From: Komagataeibacter sp. FNDCR2
GTDB lineage: Bacteria > Pseudomonadota > Alphaproteobacteria > Acetobacterales > Acetobacteraceae
DNA length: 64,000 nucleotides
Direction of reading: 5' to 3'
Assembly (NCBI RefSeq): GCF_021295395.1
Contig: NZ_JAIWOU010000002.1
Location: 54,127-118,126 of the forward strand
The translations under genes were made by a program, and so were the position numbers. Shown piece after piece: positions 50,076 through 59,986 of the stretch. Numbering within the stretch: the first letter of the stretch is position 1; each line of letters starts with the position of its first letter. The notes beneath the pieces are model-generated. The model saw nothing but the letters and a program-made list of their open reading frames with translations. It did not search any database and was not told the origin of the DNA.

Positions 50076-50412
50076 GGGATCGGCTTCCGCGCCCTATCGG
50101 GCCGGGGAAATCGTGCTGGCGGGGCGGGGCGGGGATAAACCGGCGGTCGTGGTGGAGGATGACCTGTTCCCGCCCGAATGGCCCAACGTGATCCTGGTGC
50201 CGCTGACCGATAACGAAAATCTGGTTGTGCCGGACCTCTCGGTCCGTATCGAACCGACCGCCATGAACGGTCTTGCGTCGGTCTGCTGGGCAGCCAGTGC
50301 GATGGTGGCCACGACGCCGAAGCGGCACCTGACGCGCACCGATCGCGGCATCCGCCCTGAACAGCTTGCCCTGGTCCGCCGCCAGATCGCGCTGGTGGTA
50401 GGGGCGGGTTGA
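50065..50412 (+). CDS. PemK/MazF-like toxin
   Basis: A 115-residue SH3-barrel-type endoribonuclease toxin: APYRAGEIVLAGRGGDKPAV, WPNVILVPLTDNENLVVPDL, then SVCWAASAMVATTPKRHL and PEQLALVRRQIALVVG fit the PemK/MazF layout. Second gene of a type II module next to the candidate oriT. Confidence 0.75.
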   Translation: MGSKGSASAPYRAGEIVLAGRGGDKPAVVVEDDLFPPEWPNVILVPLTDNENLVVPDLSVRIEPTAMNGLASVCWAASAMVATTPKRHLTRTDRGIRPEQLALVRRQIALVVGAG

Positions 50413-50433
50413 TTTCCGGATGGGATATCCGCG

Positions 50434-50456
50434 CCCACAACAGGTGCGCGGATACT
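50434..50456 (+). promoter_or_regulatory. CCCACAA-N11-ATACT motif
   Basis: CCCACAA at 50434-50440 and ATACT at 50452-50456, spacer 11 bases, 28 bases ahead of the membrane protein gene at 50484. Confidence 0.6.
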
Positions 50457-50483
50457 CTGTTCCGTGATGGGAGATTTTAATCC

Positions 50484-52046
50484 ATGAGAGTCATGTTCTG
50501 GCGGTGGCGCGGCGCCCTGAAACAGCTCTGGTTCAGTGATTCCGACGAGGCAAACCGGCGGAAATACGAGTGCGGAAGCTGGCGTGTCATATACGCGCCC
50601 GCCATGCTGGCCATGACGGTCATCTATCTGGTTGTGGAAATCGCGTTCAATGCCCGGTTGCTTGACTTCGCGCTGGGCTCGCCTTCTCCTGACGAGGTTC
50701 ACTCCGTAGAACGGATGGGACGCTACCTCTCGGGAGTGGCGGCGGCATTGTGGCTGTGGGGCAGCGTGCTTTTGCCACGGCTCTATATTTGCGGACGGTA
50801 TCTGAGGGTTTCTATCGGGGAAGCCGTCATCATCCTGGCCATGAGCGGTGTATTGACGGTGGCGAACGTGTACATGGGTGAGGCGTTCCTGTTCCGGAAA
50901 TGTGTGGATGCGACGGCCCCTGCGCAACGCATCTCCGCCCTTGCATACGAGACCCTGTCACATGGTCTGCCTGCCGGTGCGCCGCTGCCTGATGACATGG
51001 CCCGTTTCGGCGCCGGGCGGAGTCAGGACGCTGAACGCGGACTGCTTGCCGCCTACCCGGTCGTGGCATGGATGGGTGGGTTTCCCCACGCCAGCCCGGA
51101 CATGCCCGATCGGGGCGTCATCCGGAATGCGCTAGCGCGTGGGATGGGCTCGCCCGAGCAGTTCTATCATGGGGGCTACTGGCAAAGCCGGGAGCGGGTC
51201 ATATCCGCTTATGATCGCTACCGGCAGATGGTCGCACGTTATCAGGACGGACTACGCACAATCCCCGCGCAGCAGGACCAGGCGTGGTCCGAGTATGTCG
51301 TCGAGTTGCAGATCAGGCATTATACGCCCGGATCCGTTCCACGGTTTTTCTGGCCGGTCGTCGCAAGGCGTGTGCGGCAGCGCGATATTCCGGTTGCCCC
51401 AAACTGGCGCCCTGATGACCGGCAGGCATTTGATGCCGCGGTGGCGACCCATGTGCGTGAGCTGGCGCTGAAGGATTTCCGGACGGCCACGCGAGACGGT
51501 TTTGGGGAAGCTCTCTCTCCCGACCTGGATGAAGCAGCCTTTGTCGCCACGGCAGCGGTGCAGGATCTCTGGCGCCAGTCCCTTGAAGCCCCGGCACATC
51601 TTGTCCTTTCCGCTGACATGCCACCCGCCCAGTTCGAGGATCGGGTCTGGCGTCCGCTGCTGGACGCCCGGGTAGAGGCATATTCCTCGCTGTTTCATGA
51701 ACCGGCCCTGCGCAGTGGCAACACGGCGTTCCAGCATGATGCCCGGCCCGCGACGGAACTGCTGATCGCCGTCGCCTTTGCGCTGGCGTTTTCAACCCTC
51801 GGCATGATCGTCCATTCATGGAAGGTCCTGTACTATGGGTCATTGTGCTGCATGCGGGCGGTTCCATTCCGTCGGAGCCTGATCGGACTCATGGTCTTTG
51901 CAGGGCTGGCTGCGGCCTATGTCCACGAAGCGCCGAAGGTGGACGGGCTGGAAGGCGTTCTGGCGTCGATCAGTCGCCCCGTCTGGGTGATGAACGGCGT
52001 TCTCTATCCGTTGGGCAATAGCATACGCCAGATTCTGCCGGGCTAA
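50484..52046 (+). CDS. Large membrane protein of unknown function
   Basis: A 520-residue protein with about five to six transmembrane helices: near residues 37-57, 86-104, 112-131, then a long soluble part (about 140-430), and two or three at the C-terminus (LLIAVAFALAFSTLGMIVHS, LIGLMVFAGLAAAYV). The soluble part is likely periplasmic. Its place in the transfer region suggests a conjugation or entry-exclusion role, but no family was recognised. Confidence 0.65.
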   Translation: MRVMFWRWRGALKQLWFSDSDEANRRKYECGSWRVIYAPAMLAMTVIYLVVEIAFNARLLDFALGSPSPDEVHSVERMGRYLSGVAAALWLWGSVLLPRLYICGRYLRVSIGEAVIILAMSGVLTVANVYMGEAFLFRKCVDATAPAQRISALAYETLSHGLPAGAPLPDDMARFGAGRSQDAERGLLAAYPVVAWMGGFPHASPDMPDRGVIRNALARGMGSPEQFYHGGYWQSRERVISAYDRYRQMVARYQDGLRTIPAQQDQAWSEYVVELQIRHYTPGSVPRFFWPVVARRVRQRDIPVAPNWRPDDRQAFDAAVATHVRELALKDFRTATRDGFGEALSPDLDEAAFVATAAVQDLWRQSLEAPAHLVLSADMPPAQFEDRVWRPLLDARVEAYSSLFHEPALRSGNTAFQHDARPATELLIAVAFALAFSTLGMIVHSWKVLYYGSLCCMRAVPFRRSLIGLMVFAGLAAAYVHEAPKVDGLEGVLASISRPVWVMNGVLYPLGNSIRQILPG

Positions 52047-52071
52047 CGATCCGACCGCGCATGCGGCGGCA

Positions 52072-52094
52072 CCCACAAAAGGCGGACGTATCCT
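52072..52094 (+). promoter_or_regulatory. CCCACAA-N11-ATCCT motif upstream of the relaxase operon
   Basis: CCCACAA at 52072-52078 and ATCCT at 52090-52094, spacer 11 bases, 30 bases before the small gene at 52124 that leads the relaxase operon. Confidence 0.6.
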
Positions 52095-52123
52095 GACCTC
52101 CTGACAGTTCAGGAGAACAGGAT

Positions 52124-52384
52124 ATGTCCGACAGCACAAACAGCGAGGGAACCGGTGTCGCAGCGTCCCTGCTGCAGTTGACCGCGCAGATGGGCCTGGC
52201 CCTTCAGGGGATCGAGGACATCCTGCGGTGTGTCAGCCCCAGCGAAGATGAAGATGGCAATCGTGTCGCGGACGCACTGGACCGCCTGTCCGCGGCCGTT
52301 AGCGAACAGACCGATACGCTGAACCAGCTTACCGAGAGCGTGCGGCTTCTGGCCCCGGTCGGGGCCGAGCGGACGGCCGGGTGA
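52124..52384 (+). CDS. Small hypothetical protein ahead of the relaxase
   Basis: An 86-residue acidic, helical protein (MSDSTNSEGTGVAASLLQLT, then ADALDRLSAAVSEQTDTLNQ). Its stop overlaps the relaxase ATG (TGATG), so it is coupled to it; by context it may be a relaxosome accessory like small Mob proteins. CAGGAGAACAGG precedes the ATG. Confidence 0.6.
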   Translation: MSDSTNSEGTGVAASLLQLTAQMGLALQGIEDILRCVSPSEDEDGNRVADALDRLSAAVSEQTDTLNQLTESVRLLAPVGAERTAG

Positions 52385-55300
52385 TGATTACCTATCGGAA
52401 GGTGAGCGCGAACGGGGCGGGCAAGCTCATTGTCGCCTATCTCCGGGAGCATAAGCTCGACCCGGAGACGGATGTCCGCTCGGATCGCGACCGGTCCCGT
52501 GATGTGGAGAGCGGGGCGCGCCTGAACAGCTATTACATCGGGCGCGACGGTCAAGGGGAATGGGCGACTGATATGGGCGGAAGGATTGCCGACGCCCTGG
52601 GAATTGACCTGTCCCGGCCACCGGAAAACAAGGGTCTCGAACGCCTGTTCGAGGCAAAACGTGCGGACACCGGTGAGGAATGGGCCAATACCGGCCGCAA
52701 GCGTGAAATCTCGAGTTTCGATTTTACCGCATCCCCCGACAAATCCGTGACGCTTGCGGCCGAGTTCGCCGCCACGCAGGCCGAGCAGGCCCTGATATGG
52801 CAGGCGATCCATATCGCCAATGACCGGGCGATGGCACTGATTGCCGAGGAAGTTGGTGTCGCGCGGCGTGGATCTGGCGACGAGGCCTACATGGAGCCGG
52901 GAGAGGTGGCTCGGGTTTCGATCCGGCATTACACCGCGCGCCCGGCCATGGTCATCCAGGACGGACCGGATGGACCGACGGGATCGGTTGAACTCCCGGT
53001 GCCCGGCGATCCGCAGGCCCATATCCATAACATGATGTTCAATGCGGTGGCGACGGAAAGCGGGCATCTCGGCTCCCTCGACAGCGCCCGGATTACAAAG
53101 ACGACTTCTCACCTGTTTGGTGCCTATTTCCAGGCCGAACTGGCGCAGCAGCTCCGCGGGCTTGGCGTCAGGGTCCGCCCTGACGAACGGGGAAAGGCCA
53201 TCATCATTGAGAACATCCCCAGATCCGTGTGTGATGCGTTCTCAAAGCGCAGCCGTCAGGCCGAAACACAGGCCAAGGCATTTGTGAAGCGGCAGGGTGG
53301 CGACTGGAACACCATGTCAGCCGAACAGAAGTTCAAGGTGCTGCACCAGGCGAATCTGGCGTATCGGTCGAAGAAATATACCGGCACCAACGACCGGGAA
53401 ATCTGGCGTGAAGAGGCGGCGGAACTGGGATGGAAGCACAGCACCGTTCTGACTGGCGACGTCAGTCAGGAACTGCCTGATTCCGAGCGGTACGAGAAGG
53501 CGTATGAAATCGCTGCCCGGCTGATCGCCGACGAGTTCAGGACAGCGGCCGTTCTGGATCGGGACGTCTTTCGCATGCATGCGGCACATGCACTGATTGC
53601 GACCGGTATAAACGGTCGGCGTGATATCAATCACGTGGCCGACATGATTGAGGCACGGGGCATCGAAATTGATGGCGAGCGGGTCGGATTTGTGGTCCGT
53701 GAGCAGGATCGAAAGGTGCGGATCACGACCAGCAGACAGATTGCGATCGAGACGGAAATGGGCGATCTGGCGGGGCTTGCCGCCCGGACACGCGAGGGTG
53801 CGCTGTCTGACGACGCCATTTCCCGCGCAATCGCCGGCTCAGGCCTTGATTTTGAGAGCGAACCTGATCACGGGCGCGCCCAGATTGCGGCAATTCATGC
53901 ATTCGGGCAGGCTGGAGGCCTTGGTTTTCTGACAGGGGTCGCGGGCTCCGGTAAGACCACGTTGCTCAGGCCGCTGGTTTCCGCATGGAAAGAGGATGGT
54001 CGGAACCTGATCGGCGCAGCCATGGCATGGCGGCAGGCGGATGCGCTCAAGGATGCCGGCATTACCCGGACCCTTGCCCTGACCCCGTTGCTCGACCGGA
54101 TTGCGAAGGGTAATCTGGACGTTGATCGAAATACTGTTCTGGTGCTTGACGAAGCCAGTCAGATTGCGCCCCGGCAGATCCTTGAAATCCTGCGTCTGCA
54201 AAAGGAGGTCGGCTTTTCCATCCGTGTTCTGGGGGATCGCCAGCAGGCGCAGGCGATCGAGGCGGGTGACAGTCTGGCAATCCTTGAACGTGTGCTGCCG
54301 CCGGAGGCGAGACCGGAACTCCTCAGTACCGTCCGTCAGAAATCGGCCCGCGCTCGTGAGATTGCAGGCCTGTTCCGTAGTCCAGGGAGAAAGCTTGACC
54401 TGAGCGAGGCGGAGCAGAAGGAGAAAGATGCGGCACGCGCGCGTGAGGCGATCGACATGAAGCGTTCAGACGGAACCTTCAGCCTGGTGGGTGGCGACCA
54501 TGCCCAGGTGGTGGCCGAGCTGGCTGATTTCTATCTCAGGCGGCGTGACATGCTGCGTGCGAGTGGATCGAAGCGTGGCATAACCATGTCCGCCCCGACC
54601 AACGAGGATGTCATGGCGTTAAGCCTGGCCGTTCGTGAGAGGCTGCGTGCCCGCAACGAAATCGGGATGGAAGAGATCATACGCGCGGCCGTCGACCAAC
54701 GTGGAGAGACCTATGATCTCCCCATCTCGAAGGGTGACCGTCTGCGGCTTTTCTCCCGGGTACAGTGCCAGGTGACACGGGCGGACGGCAGGGGATGGCG
54801 CTGGCGGGACTTCGGGTCGAATGGCGATTTTGTGGATGTACAGGGTTGGGATGAAAAGGGTCTTGTCCTCAGGAACAGTCGGGGTGTGACCGGGATGGTG
54901 CCGTGGGAGCGTCTGGCTGACCGGTCCACCGGCCGGATCAGGCTGGGTCCCGGCTATGCGATGACAATTGACTCCGCGCAGGGCATCACGTCGGACGAGC
55001 ACATCAATGCCATGCCGCGTGGCAGTTCATCTGTCACCGGATTTACCGCCTACGTGGCGGAGAGCCGCCATGTCCATACCTGCTGGACACGGGTAGCCGA
55101 AGCGCCGGTACGGGAAGCGGAAGTATTTTCCCGGCCGCTGGGGGATACGGCACCGGTAACGCGGGAGGATCTGCTTAACCGGATTGCCAGTGATATGGGG
55201 CGACATGATTACAAGGCCCTTGGCATCGACCTTGAGCGGGTACGTCTTCGCTACGAGAAGAACACGACACGGTGGGTACGCCAGAACCATGAGAACGAGG

Positions 55301-55569
55301 CGGCCAGGCAGCAGGGGAAGACGCCGGGAGCCGGGTTCAGAAACCGTATGGCGGCGAAGGAAGTCGCATCGGTGCCGCAGCAGAAATGGGATGATATCGA
55401 CCGAAGGCTGAGGCGTATGGCCTACCAGACGCAGGATATGGCCGAGAAGCTGGAACGCGTGGTCAAGGAAAGGCGCCGCCAGGAGGACCAGGCGGAAAAA
55501 CGGCGTAGGGAAGAACAGGTGCGTGAGCGCGATCGGCGCCCCACGCAGGCGGCCAGCCGTGGCATGTAA
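52384..55569 (+). CDS. MobF-family conjugative relaxase/helicase (TrwC/TraA-like)
   Basis: A 1061-residue relaxase. The N-terminal TrwC domain has the metal-binding His cluster DPQAHIHNMMFN near residue 212 and FDFTASPDKSVTLAAEFA near 115. The helicase part has Walker A GVAGSGKTTLL near 518 and VLVLDEASQIAPRQ near 585; the C-terminus is a charged coil. It nicks oriT, stays on the 5' end and unwinds the plasmid. ATG 52384 is used; a GTG precedes it directly. No type IV secretion genes lie in this window. Confidence 0.92.
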   Translation: MITYRKVSANGAGKLIVAYLREHKLDPETDVRSDRDRSRDVESGARLNSYYIGRDGQGEWATDMGGRIADALGIDLSRPPENKGLERLFEAKRADTGEEWANTGRKREISSFDFTASPDKSVTLAAEFAATQAEQALIWQAIHIANDRAMALIAEEVGVARRGSGDEAYMEPGEVARVSIRHYTARPAMVIQDGPDGPTGSVELPVPGDPQAHIHNMMFNAVATESGHLGSLDSARITKTTSHLFGAYFQAELAQQLRGLGVRVRPDERGKAIIIENIPRSVCDAFSKRSRQAETQAKAFVKRQGGDWNTMSAEQKFKVLHQANLAYRSKKYTGTNDREIWREEAAELGWKHSTVLTGDVSQELPDSERYEKAYEIAARLIADEFRTAAVLDRDVFRMHAAHALIATGINGRRDINHVADMIEARGIEIDGERVGFVVREQDRKVRITTSRQIAIETEMGDLAGLAARTREGALSDDAISRAIAGSGLDFESEPDHGRAQIAAIHAFGQAGGLGFLTGVAGSGKTTLLRPLVSAWKEDGRNLIGAAMAWRQADALKDAGITRTLALTPLLDRIAKGNLDVDRNTVLVLDEASQIAPRQILEILRLQKEVGFSIRVLGDRQQAQAIEAGDSLAILERVLPPEARPELLSTVRQKSARAREIAGLFRSPGRKLDLSEAEQKEKDAARAREAIDMKRSDGTFSLVGGDHAQVVAELADFYLRRRDMLRASGSKRGITMSAPTNEDVMALSLAVRERLRARNEIGMEEIIRAAVDQRGETYDLPISKGDRLRLFSRVQCQVTRADGRGWRWRDFGSNGDFVDVQGWDEKGLVLRNSRGVTGMVPWERLADRSTGRIRLGPGYAMTIDSAQGITSDEHINAMPRGSSSVTGFTAYVAESRHVHTCWTRVAEAPVREAEVFSRPLGDTAPVTREDLLNRIASDMGRHDYKALGIDLERVRLRYEKNTTRWVRQNHENEAARQQGKTPGAGFRNRMAAKEVASVPQQKWDDIDRRLRRMAYQTQDMAEKLERVVKERRRQEDQAEKRRREEQVRERDRRPTQAASRGM

Positions 55570-55644
55570 TCCCTGAGTTTATGATATCGTGCATGTCGCG
55601 GTAGAATGCGGGCCGTTCCGGCCGTCACCCACCGAGGAGTTGAA

Positions 55645-55965
55645 ATGATCTTTGGACAGGAAGCCATAGCCGGGTTTGTTGCGGTATTAAAACCTCTGGT
55701 GCTGGCGGAACGTCAGGCCGAGACCATAGAAACCCATGAGGCCTACCTTCAGTTCAGGGAGTGCCAGAAAGCCCTGAATGACTGGGTTCTGGGCGAGGCC
55801 CGCATGATGGTCGAGCAGACCCCGGGCGCTGGTCTGGACGACATGCGGGAACTCTATCGTGTTCTTCTGGATTACCCTGATCTGGGCGCGACGGTCTCGG
55901 ATCGTGCCGTTACGGGCGCGATCCTGAGCGAGGCGTGGGCTGGATTGCAAGGATGGATAAAATGA
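55645..55965 (+). CDS. Small hypothetical protein
   Basis: A 106-residue helical protein (MIFGQEAIAGFVAVLKPLVL, then LNDWVLGEARMMVEQTPGAG) with GAGGAG upstream. It sits between the relaxase and the arsenic operon. Function unknown. Confidence 0.55.
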   Translation: MIFGQEAIAGFVAVLKPLVLAERQAETIETHEAYLQFRECQKALNDWVLGEARMMVEQTPGAGLDDMRELYRVLLDYPDLGATVSDRAVTGAILSEAWAGLQGWIK

Positions 55966-56055
55966 CTGCCTTGTGCGGGAAACTGAATGTCTGGTCTGAG
56001 CAGAAAAATTGAGGAAGCCGACGGTCGTGATCTCCGTTTACTCAGATAGCATAGC

Positions 56056-56092
56056 TTGACTTACGACAATATATCCATAAACAAGGATATAT
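56056..56092 (+). promoter_or_regulatory. ars promoter/ArsR operator
   Basis: TTGACT at 56056 is a likely -35 box. ATATATCC (56069-56076) and GGATATAT (56085-56092) form a perfect inverted repeat over the start of arsR, the expected ArsR site. As(III) binding to ArsR would release it. Confidence 0.6.
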
Positions 56093-56444
56093 GGATATAG
56101 AATCTACCCTTGCCGCGCTTAGCGCCCTGTCGCAGTCCACGCGGCTGGAGATCTTTCGCCTGCTGGTGCGCCATGAACCGGACGGGCTGCCCGCCGGGGA
56201 CGTCGCACGCCATCTCGCTATGCCGCAGAACACGATCTCGGCCCACCTCGCCACCCTGGCCCGTGCCGGCCTGCTGACCTCGCAACGCCATAGTCGGCTG
56301 ATCGTCTATCGCGCCAGTCTTTCTCGCCTGCGTGAGTTGATGCTTTTCCTCGTCAAGGATTGCTGCGCGGGCAGTCCCGAACTCTGTGCACCCCTGATCG
56401 CAACCCTGTCCTCGTGCTGCCCGTCCCCGCAAGCCTACTCATGA
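56091..56444 (+). CDS. arsR: ArsR-family arsenic-responsive repressor
   Basis: A 117-residue winged-helix repressor (ALSQSTRLEIFRLLVRHEPD, MPQNTISAHLATLARAGLLT). The As(III) site is probably the C-terminal cysteines (KDCCAG, ELCAP, SSCC), as in Acidithiobacillus-type ArsR. It is the first gene of arsRCBH and overlaps arsC by four bases. Confidence 0.92.
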   Translation: MDIESTLAALSALSQSTRLEIFRLLVRHEPDGLPAGDVARHLAMPQNTISAHLATLARAGLLTSQRHSRLIVYRASLSRLRELMLFLVKDCCAGSPELCAPLIATLSSCCPSPQAYS

Positions 56445-56863
56445 CCATCACGATCTACCACAACCCGGCCTGCGGTACGTCGCGCAATGTGCTGGCGCTG
56501 ATTCGCAACAGCGGCGAGGAGCCTCGCATTATCGAGTATCTGAAAACGCCTCCCAGCCGTGCGGGACTGGTCGATCTGATCGCCCGTATGGGTGTTCCGG
56601 TGCGCTCGGTCCTGCGGGAAAAGGGTACGCCCTTTCACGAACTCGGCCTCGATAATCCGGCCCTGAGCGATGATGCGCTGATCGACGCCATGATCGCACA
56701 CCCGATCCTGATCAACCGGCCGATCGTCGTCACCCCGCTGGGTGTTGCGCTCTGCCGTCCGTCCGAGGCGGTTCTGGACATCCTGCCCAACCCGCAGAGA
56801 GGCGCTTTCGTCAAAGAGGACGGCGAGAAGATCGTCGATGAATCCGGCAAGCGGATCTCCTGA
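56441..56863 (+). CDS. arsC: Arsenate reductase (glutaredoxin type)
   Basis: A 140-residue ArsC. The catalytic Cys is in [16 protein letters not shown] (Cys12), and the arginines are in [19 protein letters not shown]. It reduces arsenate to arsenite using glutathione/glutaredoxin. It overlaps arsB by one base (TGATG). Confidence 0.94.
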   Translation: MTITIYHNPACGTSRNVLALIRNSGEEPRIIEYLKTPPSRAGLVDLIARMGVPVRSVLREKGTPFHELGLDNPALSDDALIDAMIAHPILINRPIVVTPLGVALCRPSEAVLDILPNPQRGAFVKEDGEKIVDESGKRIS

Positions 56864-58158
56864 TGCTGGCGCTTCTGATTTTCGTTGTCACGCTCGTTTT
56901 TGTCATCTGGCAGCCTCGGGGGCTGGGTATCGGTTGGAGCGCAATGGCAGGTGCCGCCGTGGCTCTGGCGGCAGGTGTGATCCACTGGCACGACATTCCT
57001 GTCGTCTGGCACATCGTCTGGGACGCGACCTTCACCTTTATCGCGCTGATCGTCATCTCGCTGTTGCTGGACGAGGCCGGGTTCTTCCATTGGGCCGCCC
57101 TGCACGTGGTGCGCTGGGGCAAAGGGCGAGGCCGGACGCTCTTCCCGCTGATCGTGGTCTTGGGAGCGGCCATTGCGGCTGTGTTCGCCAATGACGGCGC
57201 GGCCCTGCTGCTGACGCCCATCGTCATCGCCATCCTCACGCAGCTTCGCCTCAGTCCTGCTGCGGCGCTGGCCTTTATTATCGCCACTGGCTTCGTCGCG
57301 GATACCACCAGCCTGCCGCTCGTCATCTCCAACCTGGTGAACATCGTCAGCGCCAATTTCTTTGGCATTGCGTTCGATCGCTATGCTGCGGTCATGGTCC
57401 CTGTCGATCTGGTAGCACTTGGTGCAACGCTGGCCGTCTTGTGGCTGTGGTACCGGCGGCAGGTGCCTGCGACCTATCCCGTCGCCGAACTGCCCGCACC
57501 TGCCACGGCCATTCGTGACCATCATGTATTCCGGGCGGCATTTCCGCTACTGGCCCTCGTTCTGGCGGCCTATTTCCTGACAGCGCCGTTTCATATCCCG
57601 GTCTGTGTCGTAGCTTGCCTGGCCGCCGGAACCCTGTTGCTCGTCGCCGGGTATGGCCGGGAGATCCCTGTTCGCAAGGTGCTGCGGGGCGCCCCGTGGC
57701 AGATCGTGATCTTCTCCCTGTGCATGTATCTGGTGGTCTATGGGCTGCGCAATGCCGGGCTGACTGACTATCTTGCGACCGCACAGGTCTGGCTCGGTCA
57801 TCAAGGGACGTTCACGGCCACCATCGGCACCGGCTTTCTGGCGGCGGTTCTGTCGTCCATCATGAACAATATGCCGAGTGTGCTGGTCGGGGCGCTGGCG
57901 ATCCAGCAGGCTCACGACATCACGCCGCTGACACGCGACCTGATGATCTATGCCAACGTCATCGGTTGCGACCTCGGGCCAAAATTCACGCCGATTGGTA
58001 GTCTCGCAACACTGCTGTGGCTGCATGTGCTGGCATCCAAGAACCATCGGGTCACATGGGGGCAGTATATGAAAGTTGGACTGGCGATCACCCCGCCCGT
58101 CCTGCTGGCAACACTCGCGGCGCTGTCCCTGTGGCTGCCCTGGATCAGCCACCCGTAA
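56863..58158 (+). CDS. arsB: ArsB arsenite efflux permease
   Basis: A 431-residue integral membrane permease with about 12 helices. Family motifs include [18 protein letters not shown] near residue 110, [20 protein letters not shown] and [18 protein letters not shown], then [19 protein letters not shown]. It expels arsenite. It starts inside the arsC stop and is joined to arsH by a similar overlap. Confidence 0.95.
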   Translation: MLALLIFVVTLVFVIWQPRGLGIGWSAMAGAAVALAAGVIHWHDIPVVWHIVWDATFTFIALIVISLLLDEAGFFHWAALHVVRWGKGRGRTLFPLIVVLGAAIAAVFANDGAALLLTPIVIAILTQLRLSPAAALAFIIATGFVADTTSLPLVISNLVNIVSANFFGIAFDRYAAVMVPVDLVALGATLAVLWLWYRRQVPATYPVAELPAPATAIRDHHVFRAAFPLLALVLAAYFLTAPFHIPVCVVACLAAGTLLLVAGYGREIPVRKVLRGAPWQIVIFSLCMYLVVYGLRNAGLTDYLATAQVWLGHQGTFTATIGTGFLAAVLSSIMNNMPSVLVGALAIQQAHDITPLTRDLMIYANVIGCDLGPKFTPIGSLATLLWLHVLASKNHRVTWGQYMKVGLAITPPVLLATLAALSLWLPWISHP

Positions 58159-58880
58159 TGCACGAATGGACCACTATCACAATGACCGAACCTGACTTGC
58201 CGGCCCTCCACCCCGAATATCTTGAACGGGTCGATCTCGCGCGGCTCGAACCGCAACCGCATGTGGACCATCCGCCGCGTATCCTGCTGCTCTATGGCTC
58301 TTTACGCCCCCGATCTTTCAGCCGGTTGCTGGTGCTTGAGGCGGAACGCATCCTGAAGGTGCTGGGGGCCGAGACAAGGGTGTTCGATCCGACCGGCTTG
58401 CCGATAGCGGATTCCGTACCCGCAACCCATCCGAAAGTGCAGGATCTGCGGGAACTGTCGATCTGGTCGGAAGGCCAGGTCTGGTGCAGCCCCGAACGGC
58501 ACGGCAACATTACCGCCGTGTTCAAGAACCAGATCGACTGGTTGCCATTGTCCGAAGGCTCGATCCGTCCGACGCAGGGCCGCACGCTGGCGGTCATGCA
58601 GGTCTCAGGCGGATCGCAGAGCTTCAATTCCGTCAATGCGCTGCGGGTTCTGGGCCGGTGGATGCGGATGTTCACCATCCCCAACCAGTCCAGCGTGCCA
58701 ATGGCCTATACGCAGTTCGGTGACGATGACCGCATGAAGCCGTCCCCCCTCTATGACCGGATGGCGGATGTCATGGAGGAACTGATGAAGTTCACATGGC
58801 TGCTGCGCGACCGGGCCTACTACCTCGTGGACCGCTATAGCGAACGGAAGACGGAATTCCGTCTCCCGGAAAGCCTGTGA
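58158..58880 (+). CDS. arsH: ArsH organoarsenical oxidase/NADPH-FMN reductase
   Basis: A 240-residue flavodoxin-like Ars[21 protein letters not shown] (FMN phosphate loop), then [20 protein letters not shown] and [20 protein letters not shown]. It oxidises trivalent organoarsenicals. The start overlaps the arsB stop. Confidence 0.94.
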   Translation: MHEWTTITMTEPDLPALHPEYLERVDLARLEPQPHVDHPPRILLLYGSLRPRSFSRLLVLEAERILKVLGAETRVFDPTGLPIADSVPATHPKVQDLRELSIWSEGQVWCSPERHGNITAVFKNQIDWLPLSEGSIRPTQGRTLAVMQVSGGSQSFNSVNALRVLGRWMRMFTIPNQSSVPMAYTQFGDDDRMKPSPLYDRMADVMEELMKFTWLLRDRAYYLVDRYSERKTEFRLPESL

Positions 58881-59497
58881 GCCGGGCAATGGCGGAACAG
58901 TTCGATGTTGTGATCGTGGACGGTGGTCAGGCGGCACTCGCCGCGTCGTATTTTCTACGACGGACCGGGCTGCGTTACGTCATTCTCGATAACGGGACCC
59001 AGGCAGGCGGTGCATGGGTGCATGGCTGGGACTCCCTGCATCTGTTCTCGCCCGCGTCCTACAGTTCGCTGCCCGGCTGGCCGATGCCCGACACGTCGGA
59101 TGGCAGCTACCCCACCCGCGACGAGGTGCTGGACTATCTGCACCGCTACGAGGCGCGCTATGCGCCGCCGATCCACCGCCCCGTAACGGTCGGACGTGTG
59201 GAACGCACTGACCAGAAATTCCTGAATGTCCGAACCAGCGTGGGTGATTTCCTCAGCCACGCGGTCATCGGCGCAACCGGCACATGGTCTGCGCCCTTCA
59301 TCCCCGATTATCCGGGCCGCGAATTGTTTGTCAGAACGCAAATCCACTCCTCCCATTACCGCAACGCGGAAACCGTTGCCGGCCAGCGTGTGCTCTCGGC
59401 GGCCGGGGGAAGCTGTCCTTTCGGTTTTGATAACTGGATCAGGAAAGAGCCTACGGTGATAGGACTTTTATACAAAAACATGCATTCCAATAGATAA
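58877..59497 (+). CDS. ArsO-like flavin monooxygenase, truncated
   Basis: A 206-residue N-terminal fragment of an ArsO-like NAD(P)/FAD monooxygenase (family about 340-360 aa). [20 protein letters not shown] is the FAD motif, but the usual GGGQAG reads DGGQAA, and the second nucleotide motif is cut after [10 protein letters not shown]. The last 30 residues look foreign and end where the convergent chromate gene begins. GTG start overlaps the arsH stop. Likely non-functional. Confidence 0.7.
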   Translation: MSRAMAEQFDVVIVDGGQAALAASYFLRRTGLRYVILDNGTQAGGAWVHGWDSLHLFSPASYSSLPGWPMPDTSDGSYPTRDEVLDYLHRYEARYAPPIHRPVTVGRVERTDQKFLNVRTSVGDFLSHAVIGATGTWSAPFIPDYPGRELFVRTQIHSSHYRNAETVAGQRVLSAAGGSCPFGFDNWIRKEPTVIGLLYKNMHSNR

Positions 59498-59986
59498 ACA
59501 GGCCGAGCCAAGTATAATCCAGAAAATATCCACTTTTGTCACAAACATCAGCAACAGACTAACGGCGGCGATGCCATAGGTGAACCACCCGGTCAGAGCT
59601 TCTTTTGCCAGCGGAAACGCTGCGGCGAACAACAGGGCAGCACTGCTTATAACGACCATGCGAATGAGGCTCCGAAGTCTCGGATGTTCAAGGTGCCTCC
59701 CTGCATAATGAAGCAAGGGCAGGATCAGCACGGCGGGCGTAATCATTGCCAGCCAACCCGCCACTGCTCCCCAAAAACCGGAAACGAAATAGCCCACGCT
59801 GACAACATATAGGCCCACCGCACCCGGTGTGCTTCGTGTAATGACCACAGCCTCGTTCAATTGGGATTCGGTCAGGACATGGTGATGAAGGACAAGGGCA
59901 TCCTGAATTGCTGGAAGGGATGCAAGCCCCGCAAAGGTGGTAATCGTCGCCTTGAGAAGAATGGCATACAACTCAAGAAAACTCAT
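59468..59986 (-). CDS. Chromate transporter, second subunit (short ChrA)
   Basis: A 172-residue CHR-domain membrane protein (MSFLELYAILLKATITTFAG, RSTPGAVGLYVVSVGYFVSG). It is one of a pair of single-domain proteins that together replace the long ChrA. It overlaps the first subunit gene by four bases, and its 3' end crosses the broken arsO gene by 30 bases, so insertion of this pair probably truncated arsO. Confidence 0.8.
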   Translation of the reverse strand: MSFLELYAILLKATITTFAGLASLPAIQDALVLHHHVLTESQLNEAVVITRSTPGAVGLYVVSVGYFVSGFWGAVAGWLAMITPAVLILPLLHYAGRHLEHPRLRSLIRMVVISSAALLFAAAFPLAKEALTGWFTYGIAAVSLLLMFVTKVDIFWIILGSACLSIGMHVFV

